64,000 nucleotides of DNA. Source: Gymnothorax reevesii (Eukaryota; Chordata; Actinopteri; Anguilliformes; Muraenidae). Position 1 is the first letter of the stretch. Each line of letters begins with the position of its first letter. Positions 46,089 through 55,619 of the stretch are shown here, one piece after another. A program made the position numbers and the translations under genes. The stretch covers positions 89,786,620-89,850,619 of the forward strand of contig CM056583.1 of assembly GCA_029721435.1 (NCBI GenBank), in the 5' to 3' direction. Under the pieces are notes generated by a model, which was not told the origin of the DNA, ran no database searches, and saw only the letters and a list, made by a program, of their open reading frames with translations.

Positions 46089-47381
46089 TTACTGAAGAAG
46101 CACACTGCTAGTCAGTAGCGTGAGTGCGGTAGAGAGCAGCAGTTCCCCTCCATGCCAGAGGGGGTGCTGTGACAATGCAGCACCAGTCAGTCTCTCCAGG
46201 TAGCTGTGAGAGTACTCCATATATTCCTCAATACACTTGCGCACCTTCAGCTGCTCCACCAACTCCGGGTACCCGATCTCCGCCATGCTCACCGTGTCGT
46301 TCTCTTCATCCTCTCCAGGAGCAGGATAATCGGGCGGAAGGTCGACCTCATCGACCTCCGCCCACATAACCCCTTCCCCACCACCGTCCGCTCCAGTGGC
46401 AGGACGATCGGGCGGAGGTTGCTCCTCCAGCAGGGTAGCATTCTCCTTCACCTCCCCCTTCCCCCACTCCACCGCCCCAGGGGCTTTGTTGGACTGTTGG
46501 GGCAAAGCCAAGTCCTCCTCTGCTTTGCCCATCGCGCCCCGGGACATCTCTGCGCCGGCAATAGAGTTGTTGCCAGGCAACAAGGCAAAGGCTTCAGCCT
46601 CACTCTCATTAACCTTTGTAATTGGCTGGTCTCCCTGTGGCTCCACCCATGCTCCATTGACCCCTCCCTTCTCTCCTTCCAGTAGGTCAGTGCGCTTCAT
46701 GCAGCTGTCCATGAAGTCGTCATAGGGCTTGTCCGGCTGGGTATAGCGATAATCACGGCCAAAATCATTGCTGTCAGTGGACTGTGAGCCATACCGGCGG
46801 TGCATGTAGCGGTTGTAGTGATGCTCCTCCTGGTGGCTGTGGAAGGAGAAGGGGGGGCGAGGAAATCGGCCCAAACCGTAATTAACTGCCACTTTCTTCC
46901 TTGTGCCGACTGCCACAAGCATCGCCCCCGTTTTAGCGAAGCCCTTCGACTTCACACCAGGGCGTAAATTCATCCTCTCCACTGCGAGGTGGAACTGAGA
47001 CCTCCCTCCATGGCCATACCGCGGGCTCAGGATGGGATTTTTACTGTTCCAGTTCACAGCTCCAGCGGGATGGCCTGCAGGCTGACCCGGCTGCCCCCAT
47101 CCGTGCCCAGCCTGACTCGGGTATCTTCCAGCTGGGTCCCGCGCAGGGTAGCCTCCCTGGCTGGGGTGACTGCTGCCGGTGTGTGAGGAGTCATGGTGAG
47201 AAGATGATGGTGAGGAGTCGTGGTGTGAAGATGATGATGAGGAGTCGTGGTGTGAGGAAGATGAAGTTTTAGACCTGGAGGAGCCTCGGCTGGAGGAAGA
47301 GCGCCTGGCCAGGACGGAATGTTCCGGAAACAGCAGAAGCACGAAGAGACAGAGCTGCAGCACAGCAGGAGAGGGCTGCAT
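46089..47381 (-). CDS. prnp: fish prion protein, complete single coding exon, 430 aa
   Basis: A secreted, GPI-anchored cell-surface glycoprotein. Residues 1-25 are a signal peptide (VLQLCLFVLLLFPEHSVLA). 27-72 are Ser/His-rich with three SSHHDSS repeats. 73-125 are Gly/Pro/His-rich. At 152-170 lies the region of the prion hydrophobic stretch, followed by GLGRFPRP, HHYNRYMHRRYGS and DYRYTQPDKPYDDFMDSC, all typical of fish PrP. C227 and C383 are the expected disulphide pair, with a 155-residue acidic insertion between them. ENDTVSMAEIGYPELVEQLK leads to C383. Sequons are N258, N271, N314 and N361. The tail LLLSTALTLLTSSVLL is a GPI signal. The start is set at 47381 because a splice acceptor lies 23 bases upstream; an open extension before it is intron. 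Which fish paralogue this is cannot be decided. Confidence 0.93.
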   Translation of the reverse strand: MQPSPAVLQLCLFVLLLFPEHSVLARRSSSSRGSSRSKTSSSSHHDSSSSSSHHDSSPSSSHHDSSHTGSSHPSQGGYPARDPAGRYPSQAGHGWGQPGQPAGHPAGAVNWNSKNPILSPRYGHGGRSQFHLAVERMNLRPGVKSKGFAKTGAMLVAVGTRKKVAVNYGLGRFPRPPFSFHSHQEEHHYNRYMHRRYGSQSTDSNDFGRDYRYTQPDKPYDDFMDSCMKRTDLLEGEKGGVNGAWVEPQGDQPITKVNESEAEAFALLPGNNSIAGAEMSRGAMGKAEEDLALPQQSNKAPGAVEWGKGEVKENATLLEEQPPPDRPATGADGGGEGVMWAEVDEVDLPPDYPAPGEDEENDTVSMAEIGYPELVEQLKVRKCIEEYMEYSHSYLERLTGAALSQHPLWHGGELLLSTALTLLTSSVLLQ

Positions 47382-47400
47382 GGTGCCTCCAAAAATGGAA

Positions 47401-47425
47401 CTTTCTACATAAGAAAACAAAAAAA
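47401..47425 (-). promoter_or_regulatory. prnp: splice acceptor before the prnp coding exon
   Basis: On the - strand a T-rich run is followed by TTTTCTTATGTAG and exon bases AAAGTTCC; the exon starts at about 47404. PrP genes carry the whole reading frame on one exon after a 5' UTR intron, which fits. The 5' exon was not located. Confidence 0.7.
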
Positions 47426-47586
47426 ATTTTACAGTCTGCAGTCCAGCGTTACACACGGCCATAACAAAGTTAGCAGGGTTAGCATTCTTCACATTTCACT
47501 TCTCAGGAGTGGGCCACAGGTTTTGTTTTAATGAATCAAAAATCTGAGTTTTTGATCCAAAGAGCGCAACAAATTCAAATTACAAG

Positions 47587-49159
47587 TACAGTTGCAATCG
47601 AAATTATTCAACCCACATGGCAAATTGGATTAAATAGAAAATTTACAGACTTTCAGCTGTTTGCAATAAACAGATTAAACAAGAACAGTTTAAATAGCTT
47701 AACGCAACTAATATTACAAGTGGGTTCTTCAAATTTAACTTAAAATGCCACTTTTAATGACTACTGCAGTCTCAAAATTATTCAACCCCCCGAATCAATC
47801 GAGCATATTTGCAGATCAGGTGTTGTCTCAAGCACAGCTAATGCAATTAATCAAGAGCTTAATTACTTGCATCAGGTTTGCTTGAGATACACATCAAATA
47901 CTGGCACTTGCTAGGGGTTTGTTGACAGTGACATTTGATTGCATATCAGACATATGGCTGTCAAAAGAATTGTCCAAAAAGCTAATAGAGGAGACCATTG
48001 TCTACAAGGAAAAGGATAAAAAAGGTAGCACAGGCACTGGATTTCCGCAGAGATGCAGTTGGAAGAGTAGTTTGCAAGTTCAGAGTTAAAGGAAGAGTGA
48101 CTACAGTACCAGGATGTGCCAGAAAGAGGAAGCTATCAATGGCTGTCACCAGATTCCTGAGGAGACGGGTGGTCAAAAACCCTCGAGTGACTGCAGGAGA
48201 CCCGCAGCAAGACTTGGAGGCAGGAGGCACTGAGGTTTCAGTTTGCACAGTAGGGCACATACTAAACACTGAAGGTCTCCAAGACCCACACCACAACTGA
48301 TCCAAAAGCACAAGCACCAACTTGCAAAGAACCATATAAATAAGCCACAGAAGTTTTGGGATGCTGTTCTGTGGAGTGATGAAACAAAACTGGAATATTT
48401 TGGGCATATGAATCAGTGGTATGTCTGCAGTGGGAATAAAGAAGCATATGCTGAAAAGTACACCCTGCCTACAGTGGAGAATTGCGGGGGCTTTTTGATG
48501 CTCTGCGGCTGCCTTGCTTCCTCTGGCACTGGAAACCTGCAGAGTGTGGAGAGCAAGATGGATTCAGTCAAGTACCAGGATATCCAAGGAGAAAATGTCA
48601 TGTCGTCTGTAGGGAAGCTGACGCTTGGGCATCATTGGACCTTCCAACAGGACAATATTCCTAATCATACCTCAACATCCACCAAGGCTTGGTTTCAGAA
48701 GAAGTCTGGGAAGATTCTAGAGTGCCATCACAGTCGCCTCACCTGAGCCCCATAAAAAATCTCTGGTAGGATGTGAAGAAGACAGTTGCAGCAGCAAACC
48801 CTGGCATATTAGTGAACTGGAGGCCATTGTCCATGAGGACTGGGCTAAGATTCCTTGGGAATGCTGCCAAAAGCAGACATCTGCCTATACATTTCCATTT
48901 CCATGCATTTCCAGCAGGTCATAGCAGCAAAAGGGTGCTTTAATACGAAGTATTAAAGATGCTTGTCATGAATGGGTGGGATAATTTTGAGCCTGCAGTA
49001 GTCATTAAAAGTGGCATTTTGTGTTGAATTTGGAGAAGCCACCTGTAATATTTGTTGTCTTGAGCAATTTAAATTGTTCTTGTTTGATTTGTTCATTGCA
49101 AACAGCTGAAAGTAAACCTAATTTGCAATGGGGCTTGAATAGTTTTGATTGCAACTCTA
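47587..49159 (+). mobile_element. Tc1-like element with long inverted repeats, inactive
   Basis: The ends TACAGTTGCAATCGAAATTA and inverted TAGAGTTGCAATCAAAACTA lie next to TA. The inverted repeats extend over about 150-200 bp (AATGCCACTTTTAATGACTA pairs with its inverse near 49010), the IR/DR layout. It lies about 180 bp upstream of the prnp coding exon, inside its presumed 5' intron, in the opposite orientation. Confidence 0.9.
47998..48900 (+). pseudogene. Tc1-like transposase, decayed
   Basis: The amino part is STRKRIKKVAQALDFRRDAV and GRVTTVPGCARKRKLSMAVT. After a frame change come FWDAVLWSDETKLEYFGHMN (first catalytic Asp), KYTLPTVENCGGFLMLCGCL, KLTLGHHWTFQQDNIPNHTS (second Asp) and TKAWFQKKSGKILE. 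The following Pro-rich motif with the Glu is cut by a stop (about 48744) and frameshifts, then ISELEAIVHEDWAKIPWECC is still recognisable. The protein belongs to the Tc1 subgroup with LELFGH and WTFQQDN motifs, different from the other copies in the window. Confidence 0.85.
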
Positions 49160-49519
49160 CGTGTAGCTATTTACATAAAGAATTAAATCCGCCGAACCCA
49201 TTGGCTGGCGCAGTGATTGAATGTCAAACAGACAGTCTACCGCATGAACTTGGATTGTGAGCACTTTTCCCACTTTCTTTTTGGCGCAATTTTAACTGAT
49301 AATTTTTTAAATAAAAAATAAAAAAAAATTGGAAGCAGGTGGGTTTTTCTAGAGTGAACAGGGATGCTAACTAACAAACTTTTTTATATGGCCTAGCTGT
49401 TGGCACAGTTTAAGGTTAAGGTGCAAAAATGTGTCTTATTGGCATGATAACAATTATGTAGCAATGCAAACAGAGGTTTTTTGAATTCCATTCAACTTAA
49501 AATCAAATTGTATGAACAA

Positions 49520-49976
49520 TGTTATGACTTGAAAAAATCACAAAGAAAACCAGAAGGTACAACTAAAACAAATTTATTCTTTGCAAAAAAAGTTGTACAA
49601 AAAAAATATATCCACTATTCAATTCTCAAATAACACTCCAATGCCACTATTTAACTGTTGCCAAAACAAAACTCTCTTTCTGCTCTGCTCTATTCTGCTG
49701 TCTGCCCTCTCCTCAAAATCACAGCATTTATATAGACTAGCAACCTTCTAGAAAGATCCACAGGATTCTAGGGAAATCCTACCCCCTCCAAGCAGGAAAG
49801 TGCCAGAAGCTTCTAGAAATCACTAGTCTTTTCTTAATGATTTTACAGACAAGCCACCAGAGGGTGCCAGTGAACAAAATAAATATAGCTGACCAGCGAG
49901 GCAGCAAAACAGCATGTAACAAATCTTCATTTACAAATGAAATATAATGCTGTACATAAAATTATCATACATAACA
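49520..49976 (-). repeat. 3' LTR
   Basis: 457 bp, begins and ends with the TGTTATG and CATAACA inverted edge. It contains ATATAAATGCTGTGATTTTG on the - strand (TATA-like) and matches the copy at 52918 throughout. Confidence 0.9.
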
Positions 49977-49989
49977 CCTCCCCTCTTTA
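49977..49989 (-). other. polypurine tract
   Basis: On the - strand AAAGAGGGGAGG directly precedes the 3' LTR, where the plus-strand DNA primer of LTR elements lies. Confidence 0.75.
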
Positions 49990-50063
49990 AGAAAAGAAAG
50001 GTTTGCTAAAAGCTTTCTTTTGTTAAAATTAACGCAGTTTTATAATCAGAACAAAATTGAACT

Positions 50064-51131
50064 TTACACAAACGTATCATTGATCATGATAACAATCATA
50101 TACATAACAACCAGTGCAAGTCTCACAATCAAATAGCCAGACATGAAATTTGATCCTTGATCAGACTGAATAGACTTAGGAAGACCAACTAAGCAGAAAA
50201 ACTTAGTAAGAGCCTTGATGATAGTCTTCGCCTTGATATTACGAAGTGGAATTGCCTCAGGAAACCGGGTGGAAGCACACATGATAGTCAGTAAGTACTC
50301 ACAACCAGACCTAGTCTTCGGCAATGGTCCAACACAGTCAATGATGATCCGACTGAACGGTTCTTCAAAAGCGGGAATGGGCTTAAGTCGAGCCTTTGGA
50401 ATATTCTGGTTCGGCTTCCCAACCATTTGACAAGTATGACAGGATTTGCAGTACTCCTGCACATCAGACCTCATGGAAGGCCAGAAGAGGTGGTTTCTGA
50501 CACGTTGAAGGGTCTTCTTGATACCCAAATGACCTGACATAGGATTGTCATGGGCCAGACTCAGAGTTTCTTGACGATACGACTTTGGAAGAACAATTAG
50601 ATGGGTGATCATCCACTCTTCATCTGCAGAAGCATCAGGTGGACGCCACTTTCTCATAAGCACACCATTTTTGTAGTAAAAACAAACAGGAACTCGAGTA
50701 GCCTCTTGTTCACTTGCAGCCTGTGGTAGAAGATGCGCTAGATCACGAGCTTGTAGTTGCTCATGAATAAGTTGTTTACGAGACAAAATGTCATAAGAAT
50801 GACCTGACAAGGACAAGTCTGGAGATTTCCCAGACATCTCAGGACTGGAAGGTTCCTGATGAAAAGACTGCCCAATGAAGGTGTCAGCCAGATTGAAGTC
50901 CAGGTCAGCATCATCTTGAATAGCCTTTTTGGCCATAGAACGAGTAACTGCACATGAGGGATAGAGGTCTGGAATTTCCTCCCCTATAGAGTCAGAATGA
51001 ATCAAAGGAGTGTCAGTTACAATAGGGTAGGGCACAACTTTATCCCCAGCAAGATCATTACCAAGAAGCAAATGAACACCTTTGAAAAGAAGAGAAGACC
51101 TAACACCAACAGTAACAGGCCCAGAGACCAA
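50064..51131 (-). pseudogene. retrotransposon protease end and integrase, truncated
   Basis: The 355-codon frame starts with the end of a retroviral-type protease (FKGVHLLLGNDLAGDKVVPY). A linker with CAVTRSMAKKA and a coiled SRKQLIHEQLQARDLAHLLP segment follows. Then comes the integrase: a zinc-binding domain (LAHDNPMSGHLGIKKTLQRV to YCKSCHTCQ) and a core with the first Asp in IIIDCVGPLPKT and the second in SIQSDQGSNFMSG. The third acidic residue is lost: similarity stops at about 50140 and the last 23 residues are unrelated. In Gmr1-like elements integrase comes before reverse transcriptase, so the missing part would be the end of integrase plus RT and RNase H. A deletion in an element of usual order is the alternative. 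Confidence 0.82.
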
Positions 51132-51170
51132 GTCTGATTAGAGATGCACATTGTGGAGAGGTACACTTAT

Positions 51171-52839
51171 TCAACATTCTACTCCTTGAATAAGGACATT
51201 AGCCTGAGTAGACGATTTGTCCGAAAAAGGCAGAATCTCTGCAAGAATAAGAGATTGGGAAGACCCAGTATCCCTTAGAATTTGAACTGGAGCAGATGAG
51301 GAAAAATCATGTGAAAGTGAGACAAAACCATCAGTGATGAATGGCTCAAAACCCTCCATAACAGAATCAGACACAGAAGGTAGAAGATCAGGTGAACTAT
51401 CCATTGATACAAGAGATTCTCTCTTCGTGAAAGCAGTTGGCCTGGTTTCTTCTCGTTGTTGTTTTTTCTTGAAAGCATAACACTCAGAAATAAGGTGACC
51501 TTGTTTTTTGCAGTATTGGCAAGACACAGAGGGTAAAGAACCAGAGGATTGCTTCTCACTGGAAGGTTTCCTCTCAGAAGTGGCCTTAGAACAGTGCTTC
51601 TCAAGCCTCTCCTGGAGGACCACCTGTCCTGCAGGTTTTAGATCTTTCCCTGCTTTAGCACAAGTGATTCAAATGATCAGCTCGTTATTGACCCTCTAAA
51701 GCTGATTGATAACATCCTGATTATTTGAATCACCTGTGCTGGGGCAGGGAAAGACCTAAAACAGGCAGGGCAGGTGGTCCTCCAGGAGAGGTTTGAGAAA
51801 CACTGCCTTAGAATCATTAGAAGTGTTATTAGAAGAAGTCTTGGACTGAAACTTGCTTTGAAATTTTGAAAAAGTGGATTTTTGGACAAAAGAAGACTTG
51901 TGAGTCAATGCATAACTATCAGCTAGGGTAGAAACATCTTGCAAAGTATTGGCTTGTTTTTCTTCAAGGAAAGTTTTAATATCAGGCTAGATACACCTTA
52001 TGAATTCCTCAACCAGAATAAGTTGCCTCATTCTCTCAAAATCTTTTTCAACTTTCATGGAATTACACCACTGATCAAACAACTGTTCCTTCAACCTGCC
52101 AAATTCAACATGAGTTTGACTGGCTTCCTTGCGAGAATTCCTAAATTTTTGCCTGTAAGCCTCGGGGACCAAGTCATAACCCTTCAGGATGGCATATTTG
52201 ACAAAATCATAATCAGCACACTGTTGGACAGATAACTGGTTATAGATTTTCTAGCTTTACCAGTAAGAACACTTCGTAACATCATTGTCCAATGCTCTTT
52301 CAGCCATTTCAAATTTTCAGCAATTTTTTCAAAATGGGTAAAGTATTGGTCAACATCATTTTCTAAGAAAGGAGGAACAAGTCTGATACGCTTAGCCACA
52401 TCAAAATGATCAGAAAGTCCAAAAGATTTTGAAACAGCACCTGCTTCTATTTTCTGTACTGCAAATGCATTCTTCTTTCTTCCAATTCTCTCTCCAACCT
52501 TCTTTCTTCCTTCTCCATCCTTCTTTCTTCCAGTTCTTTTTCCTTCTCCCTCTCCAACCTTCTTTCTTCCAGCTCTTTCAGGCGCAGCTGAAATTCAAGT
52601 CTTTGCAGCTCTGTTGCAGGCACTTCCACAGCTTTAATTAATTCTGCTGCTTCTTCCCCAAAGATATCTTCATCGATGAAATGTTGCACCAAAATGTTGA
52701 ATATTTCTTGTTTCTTCATTGATGACCTCACATCAGATAATCCAAGGGTTGAGGCTATTAGTAGCAAGTCCTTCTTCTTTACCAGCACAATTAATTCCTG
52801 GGTTGGAGTTTTCAAAAAACTTTCCACATCAAAAGTCAT
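51171..52839 (-). pseudogene. retrotransposon gag and start of protease, broken
   Basis: The frame begins MTFDVESFLKTPTQELIVLV at 52839 and includes a strongly charged ELEERRLEREKEKELEERRM helix. Capsid-like pieces follow in shifted frames (MAKRIRLVPPFLENDVDQYF; VPEAYRQKFRNSRKEASQTH). The part 51623-51171 has a CCHC zinc knuckle (CQYCKKQGHLISEC) and the protease active site LRDTGSSQS. Two in-frame stops (TGA and TAA) lie between it and the protease end at 51131, with no frameshift there. A 214-bp hAT MITE interrupts the gag part at 51592-51805. Gag would form the particle; this copy cannot. Confidence 0.82.
51592..51805. mobile_element. hAT MITE with perfect 8-bp duplication
   Basis: The ends CAGTGCTTCTCAAGCCTCTC and inverted CAGTGTTTCTCAAACCTCTC continue for about 60 bp (CTGGAGGACCACCTG). 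The duplication CCTTAGAA lies at 51584-51591 and 51806-51813. It is inserted in gag of the LTR element. Confidence 0.93.
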
Positions 52840-52895
52840 GATTGCTGGTTTTTAAACTAGTCACAAGATTGGATTCACCAAAGATTATTATTTTC

Positions 52896-52914
52896 AATCT
52901 CGGTAGAACCTCCA
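52896..52914 (-). other. primer-binding site, tRNA-Gln type
   Basis: On the - strand TGGAGGTTCTACCGAGATT follows the 5' LTR by 3 bases. It is complementary, with one mismatch, to the 3' end of vertebrate tRNA-Gln (AATCTCGGTGGAACCTCCA). Confidence 0.75.
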
Positions 52915-52917
52915 ATT

Positions 52918-53374
52918 TGTTATGACTTGAAAAAATCACAACAAAGAAAACCAGAAAGTACAACTAAAACAAATTTATTCTTCGCAAAAAAAGTTGTACA
53001 AAAAAATATATCCACTATTTAATTCTCTAATAACACTCCAATGGCACTATTTAACTGTTGCCAAAACAAAACTTTACTTCTGCTCTGCTCTATTCTGCTG
53101 TCTGCCCGCTGCTCAAAATGACAGCATTTATATAGACTAGCAACTTTCTAGAAAGATCCACAGGATTCTAGGGAAATCCCGCCCCCTCCAAGCAGGAAAG
53201 TGCCAGAAGCTTCTTGAAATCACTAGCATTTTCTTCATGATTTTACAGACACGCCACCAGAGGGTGCCAATGAACAAAATAAATAGCTGACCAGCAAGGC
53301 AGCAAAACAGCATGTAACAAATCTTCATTTACAAATGAAATATAATGCAGTACAAAAAATTATCATACATAACA
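52918..53374 (-). repeat. 5' LTR
   Basis: 457 bp, same edges as the 3' LTR. The 5' target duplication ACAA lies directly outside at 53375. Confidence 0.9.
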
Positions 53375-53688
53375 ACAACAATTACCATACACCCTGATCC
53401 ATAATTATTTGGACATTAAAAAAATTATTGCCCACATAGTTATCTGTCAGAGCATACTGGAGTTAAAATTAGATAAATGAAATACATATGAATGAAGAGT
53501 ACAGTCATTTAGCATTAATTTGAAGGTGTTTACATCCAAATACAGTAAGAAAAAAAAATGGAAATTTAATCGCTCCCAAAATCCATACGGGCCTGCCTGT
53601 GCAATGCAACAGCAAACACAGTCTTAACTCTGTGTTAAGAGCGCATATCTCTGCCGGCAGGTTTTGATCCACTAGCACTTAACCCTTT

Positions 53689-53842
53689 GAGCGCCAAATG
53701 CATTTTCAAGGAAATAAAAATGTAGTGATCCTGAGCTGTTGAAATCCTATCATGTAGCTTCATGATAGGTTTTCAACAGCATCTACTTCAACATCTTACA
53801 TCATTGAGCAACTATAGTTGCCCACGGCGCTGAAAGGGTTAA
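53689..53842. mobile_element. piggyBac-like MITE with inner hairpin
   Basis: The ends TTAACCCTTTGAGCGCC and inverted TTAACCCTTTCAGCGCC are flanked by TTAA. The centre TGAAATCCTATCATGTAGC pairs with CATGATAGGTTTTCAACA. Confidence 0.75.
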
Positions 53843-54490
53843 AATCAGCTGTAGAATCAAGATCTGGGACTGGATTGGTTTGGAACTTCAATCATCGCTT
53901 CCCATTCATAGAGGCCAACTTCCCATGAAACTTTGTGGTGATCTGTTGAATAGATTTTGAGTAATTCTGCTGACAAACATGTGCGCATATGGGCGCACAC
54001 ACACACACACACACACACACATAAGCAATCACAAAACCTCCAGGCAGCAGTAAAAAAAAAAAAAGAAAAAAATTCTTCTCATCATGCTCTTTTCATTAAA
54101 ATGAAGAGGGCGAAACAAATCAAATCGTTCAGTGACTAAATCTTGACCGGTTTATGTTGTGCCAAGGTCAACTGCATTGAACTTTGACATACGACTTCGG
54201 GTGACCCTAAAATTTCAAAATAGTGGATGACTTCCACTCCTAGAACTTCCTGTTTCATGGGGGCACTGGTGAGGTAGTCGGAGATGAATGGGAGGAGGTC
54301 AATGGAGCTGTTCCCCCAAAAATGTAAGGTTCATGGGGTAAAAAGTCATTCGTGGCAATATTCTTCACATTTTCGGTAGAAGGGGTCCAGACAATAGTAG
54401 TAGTTGTGTGCTTGCTTCAGCGAAGCAGCGCACTCTATTCTCTTACATCTTCTTTGTCTTCTTCCGCCTAAATTTGGCCGACTATTAACA
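53843..54490. other. no gene; (CA)n at 53995-54022
   Basis: A CA run (12 or more units) and an A-rich stretch at 54050-54072 are the only clear features. AGCGAAGCAGCGCACTCTAT near 54420 recalls a dispersed fish repeat. Confidence 0.45.
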
Positions 54491-54494
54491 CAAC

Positions 54495-54597
54495 ACCAAG
54501 GACCACGCAGCCTTGTCACTTGACGCCGAAAAGGCTTTTGGCAGGATTGAATGGCGATATCTTTTTGACGTTCTTAAAAGGTTTGGACCCGGAAATT
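54495..54597 (+). pseudogene. L1/Tx1-type LINE reverse transcriptase scrap
   Basis: The + strand reads [20 protein letters not shown] and [11 protein letters not shown]. The block [17 protein letters not shown] is the first catalytic Asp region of L1 and Tx1 LINE polymerases. It is joined directly to an unrelated LINE at about 54594. Confidence 0.7.
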
Positions 54598-55612
54598 TGT
54601 GGATGATACAGTGATTGTGAGCCTATTTACTAATGATGAGTGTGAGTATGGCCCTGTAGTCGATGACTTTTGCACCTGTTGCAAAGATTTTTACCTACAG
54701 ATTAATGTGTCTAAGACTAAAGACATGATTATTGATTTTCCTAAGTCACGACCCAGTGTTAGTCATACTGTTATTAATGGCAAGGATGTTGACATTGGTC
54801 CTCAATATAAATAGTTAGTAACCTTTATTGATAACTCACCAAGTTTTGAACCCAACACTGATGTTGTTTGTAAAAAGGTCCAACGGTGTCTCTATTTTCT
54901 AAGCAAGATGAACACGTTCAAAGTGTGCAGTGCCTTGATGACTCTGTTTTATCGGTGTTTTATTGAAAGTGTCCTGACATTGTATTGTCTATTGCAAAAA
55001 CAGGCTCGCAAAGCTGGTGAAAGTAGCAGGTAAGGTGATAGGAGTCAGCAGAGTCAGCTGTGGGTCATCTATTATAAACGTGTCATCAGTGAAGTCCAAC
55101 AAATCCTGACTCGTCCTGACCATCCTCTCTTTTTTGAGTTTGACCTCCTTCCCTCTGGACGTGATTACAGAACGCCTCGAACCAAAACGAAACACGCCAG
55201 AGCTTCCTTTCTTCCTGTTGCCATTGAAAAGCTTAATTTGCTTGTCTAATCTGGCAGTCTGTGTTCTTTTATGTGTGTGTGGGATAGATAGATTTCGATC
55301 TTATGTCCTGGTTTTATACCCTGACTTTTAATTATTTATTCTTCCGTGATCTATCTTGCCTGAGGATGCATTATTCATTATTATTATTTATTTTACCTAC
55401 TGCATTGCACTTTACTTGATTTGATGCACTTTATACACAGTGCTTGAAATGTTCCAGCCTCTGACTCAGTTGAAATGGTTGAAGTATCCTGTTTTCACTT
55501 GAACTGTGGATTTTTTCATGTTGTGTCTCTGTTATTGCTTTGTGTACTTGTTGTGTCTTGATGGTTGCTGCTGATCTAATTTCCCTTGGGATAATGAAGT
55601 TGAACTTGAACT
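54598..55612 (+). pseudogene. Rex-like LINE, 3' end of polymerase and tail
   Basis: [20 protein letters not shown] holds the second catalytic motif in the form F-V-D-D. Then come NVSKTKDMIIDFPKSRPSV, TVINGKDVDIGPQYK, a TAG stop at 54812, VCKKVQRCLYFLSKMNTFKV and LFYRCFIESVLT. After frameshifts LPSGRDYRTPRTKTKHARAS and LPVAIEKLN mark the carboxy end. The tail closes TAATTTCCCTTGGGATAATG with AAGTTGAACTTG repeats, typical of this LINE group. The element is 5'-truncated and dead. The subfamily is not certain. Confidence 0.8.
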
Positions 55613-55619
55613 TGGATAA

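Larger units (their letters stand above)
49520..53374 (-). mobile_element. Gypsy-type LTR retrotransposon, Gmr1-like order, lacking RT
   Basis: Two 457-bp LTRs flank gag, protease and integrase remnants on the - strand. The flanks are a 4-bp ACAA target duplication (49516-49519 and 53375-53378). LTR ends are TGTTATG and CATAACA. By eye the LTRs differ at roughly 20-25 sites plus a few indels. No reverse transcriptase or RNase H motif is present; protease continues directly into integrase. Confidence 0.88.

Noticed and set aside
47382..47492. Amino-terminal extension of the prion protein frame (37 codons)
   Set aside because: It contains a splice acceptor and lacks a signal peptide; MQPSP at 47381 begins a standard signal peptide.
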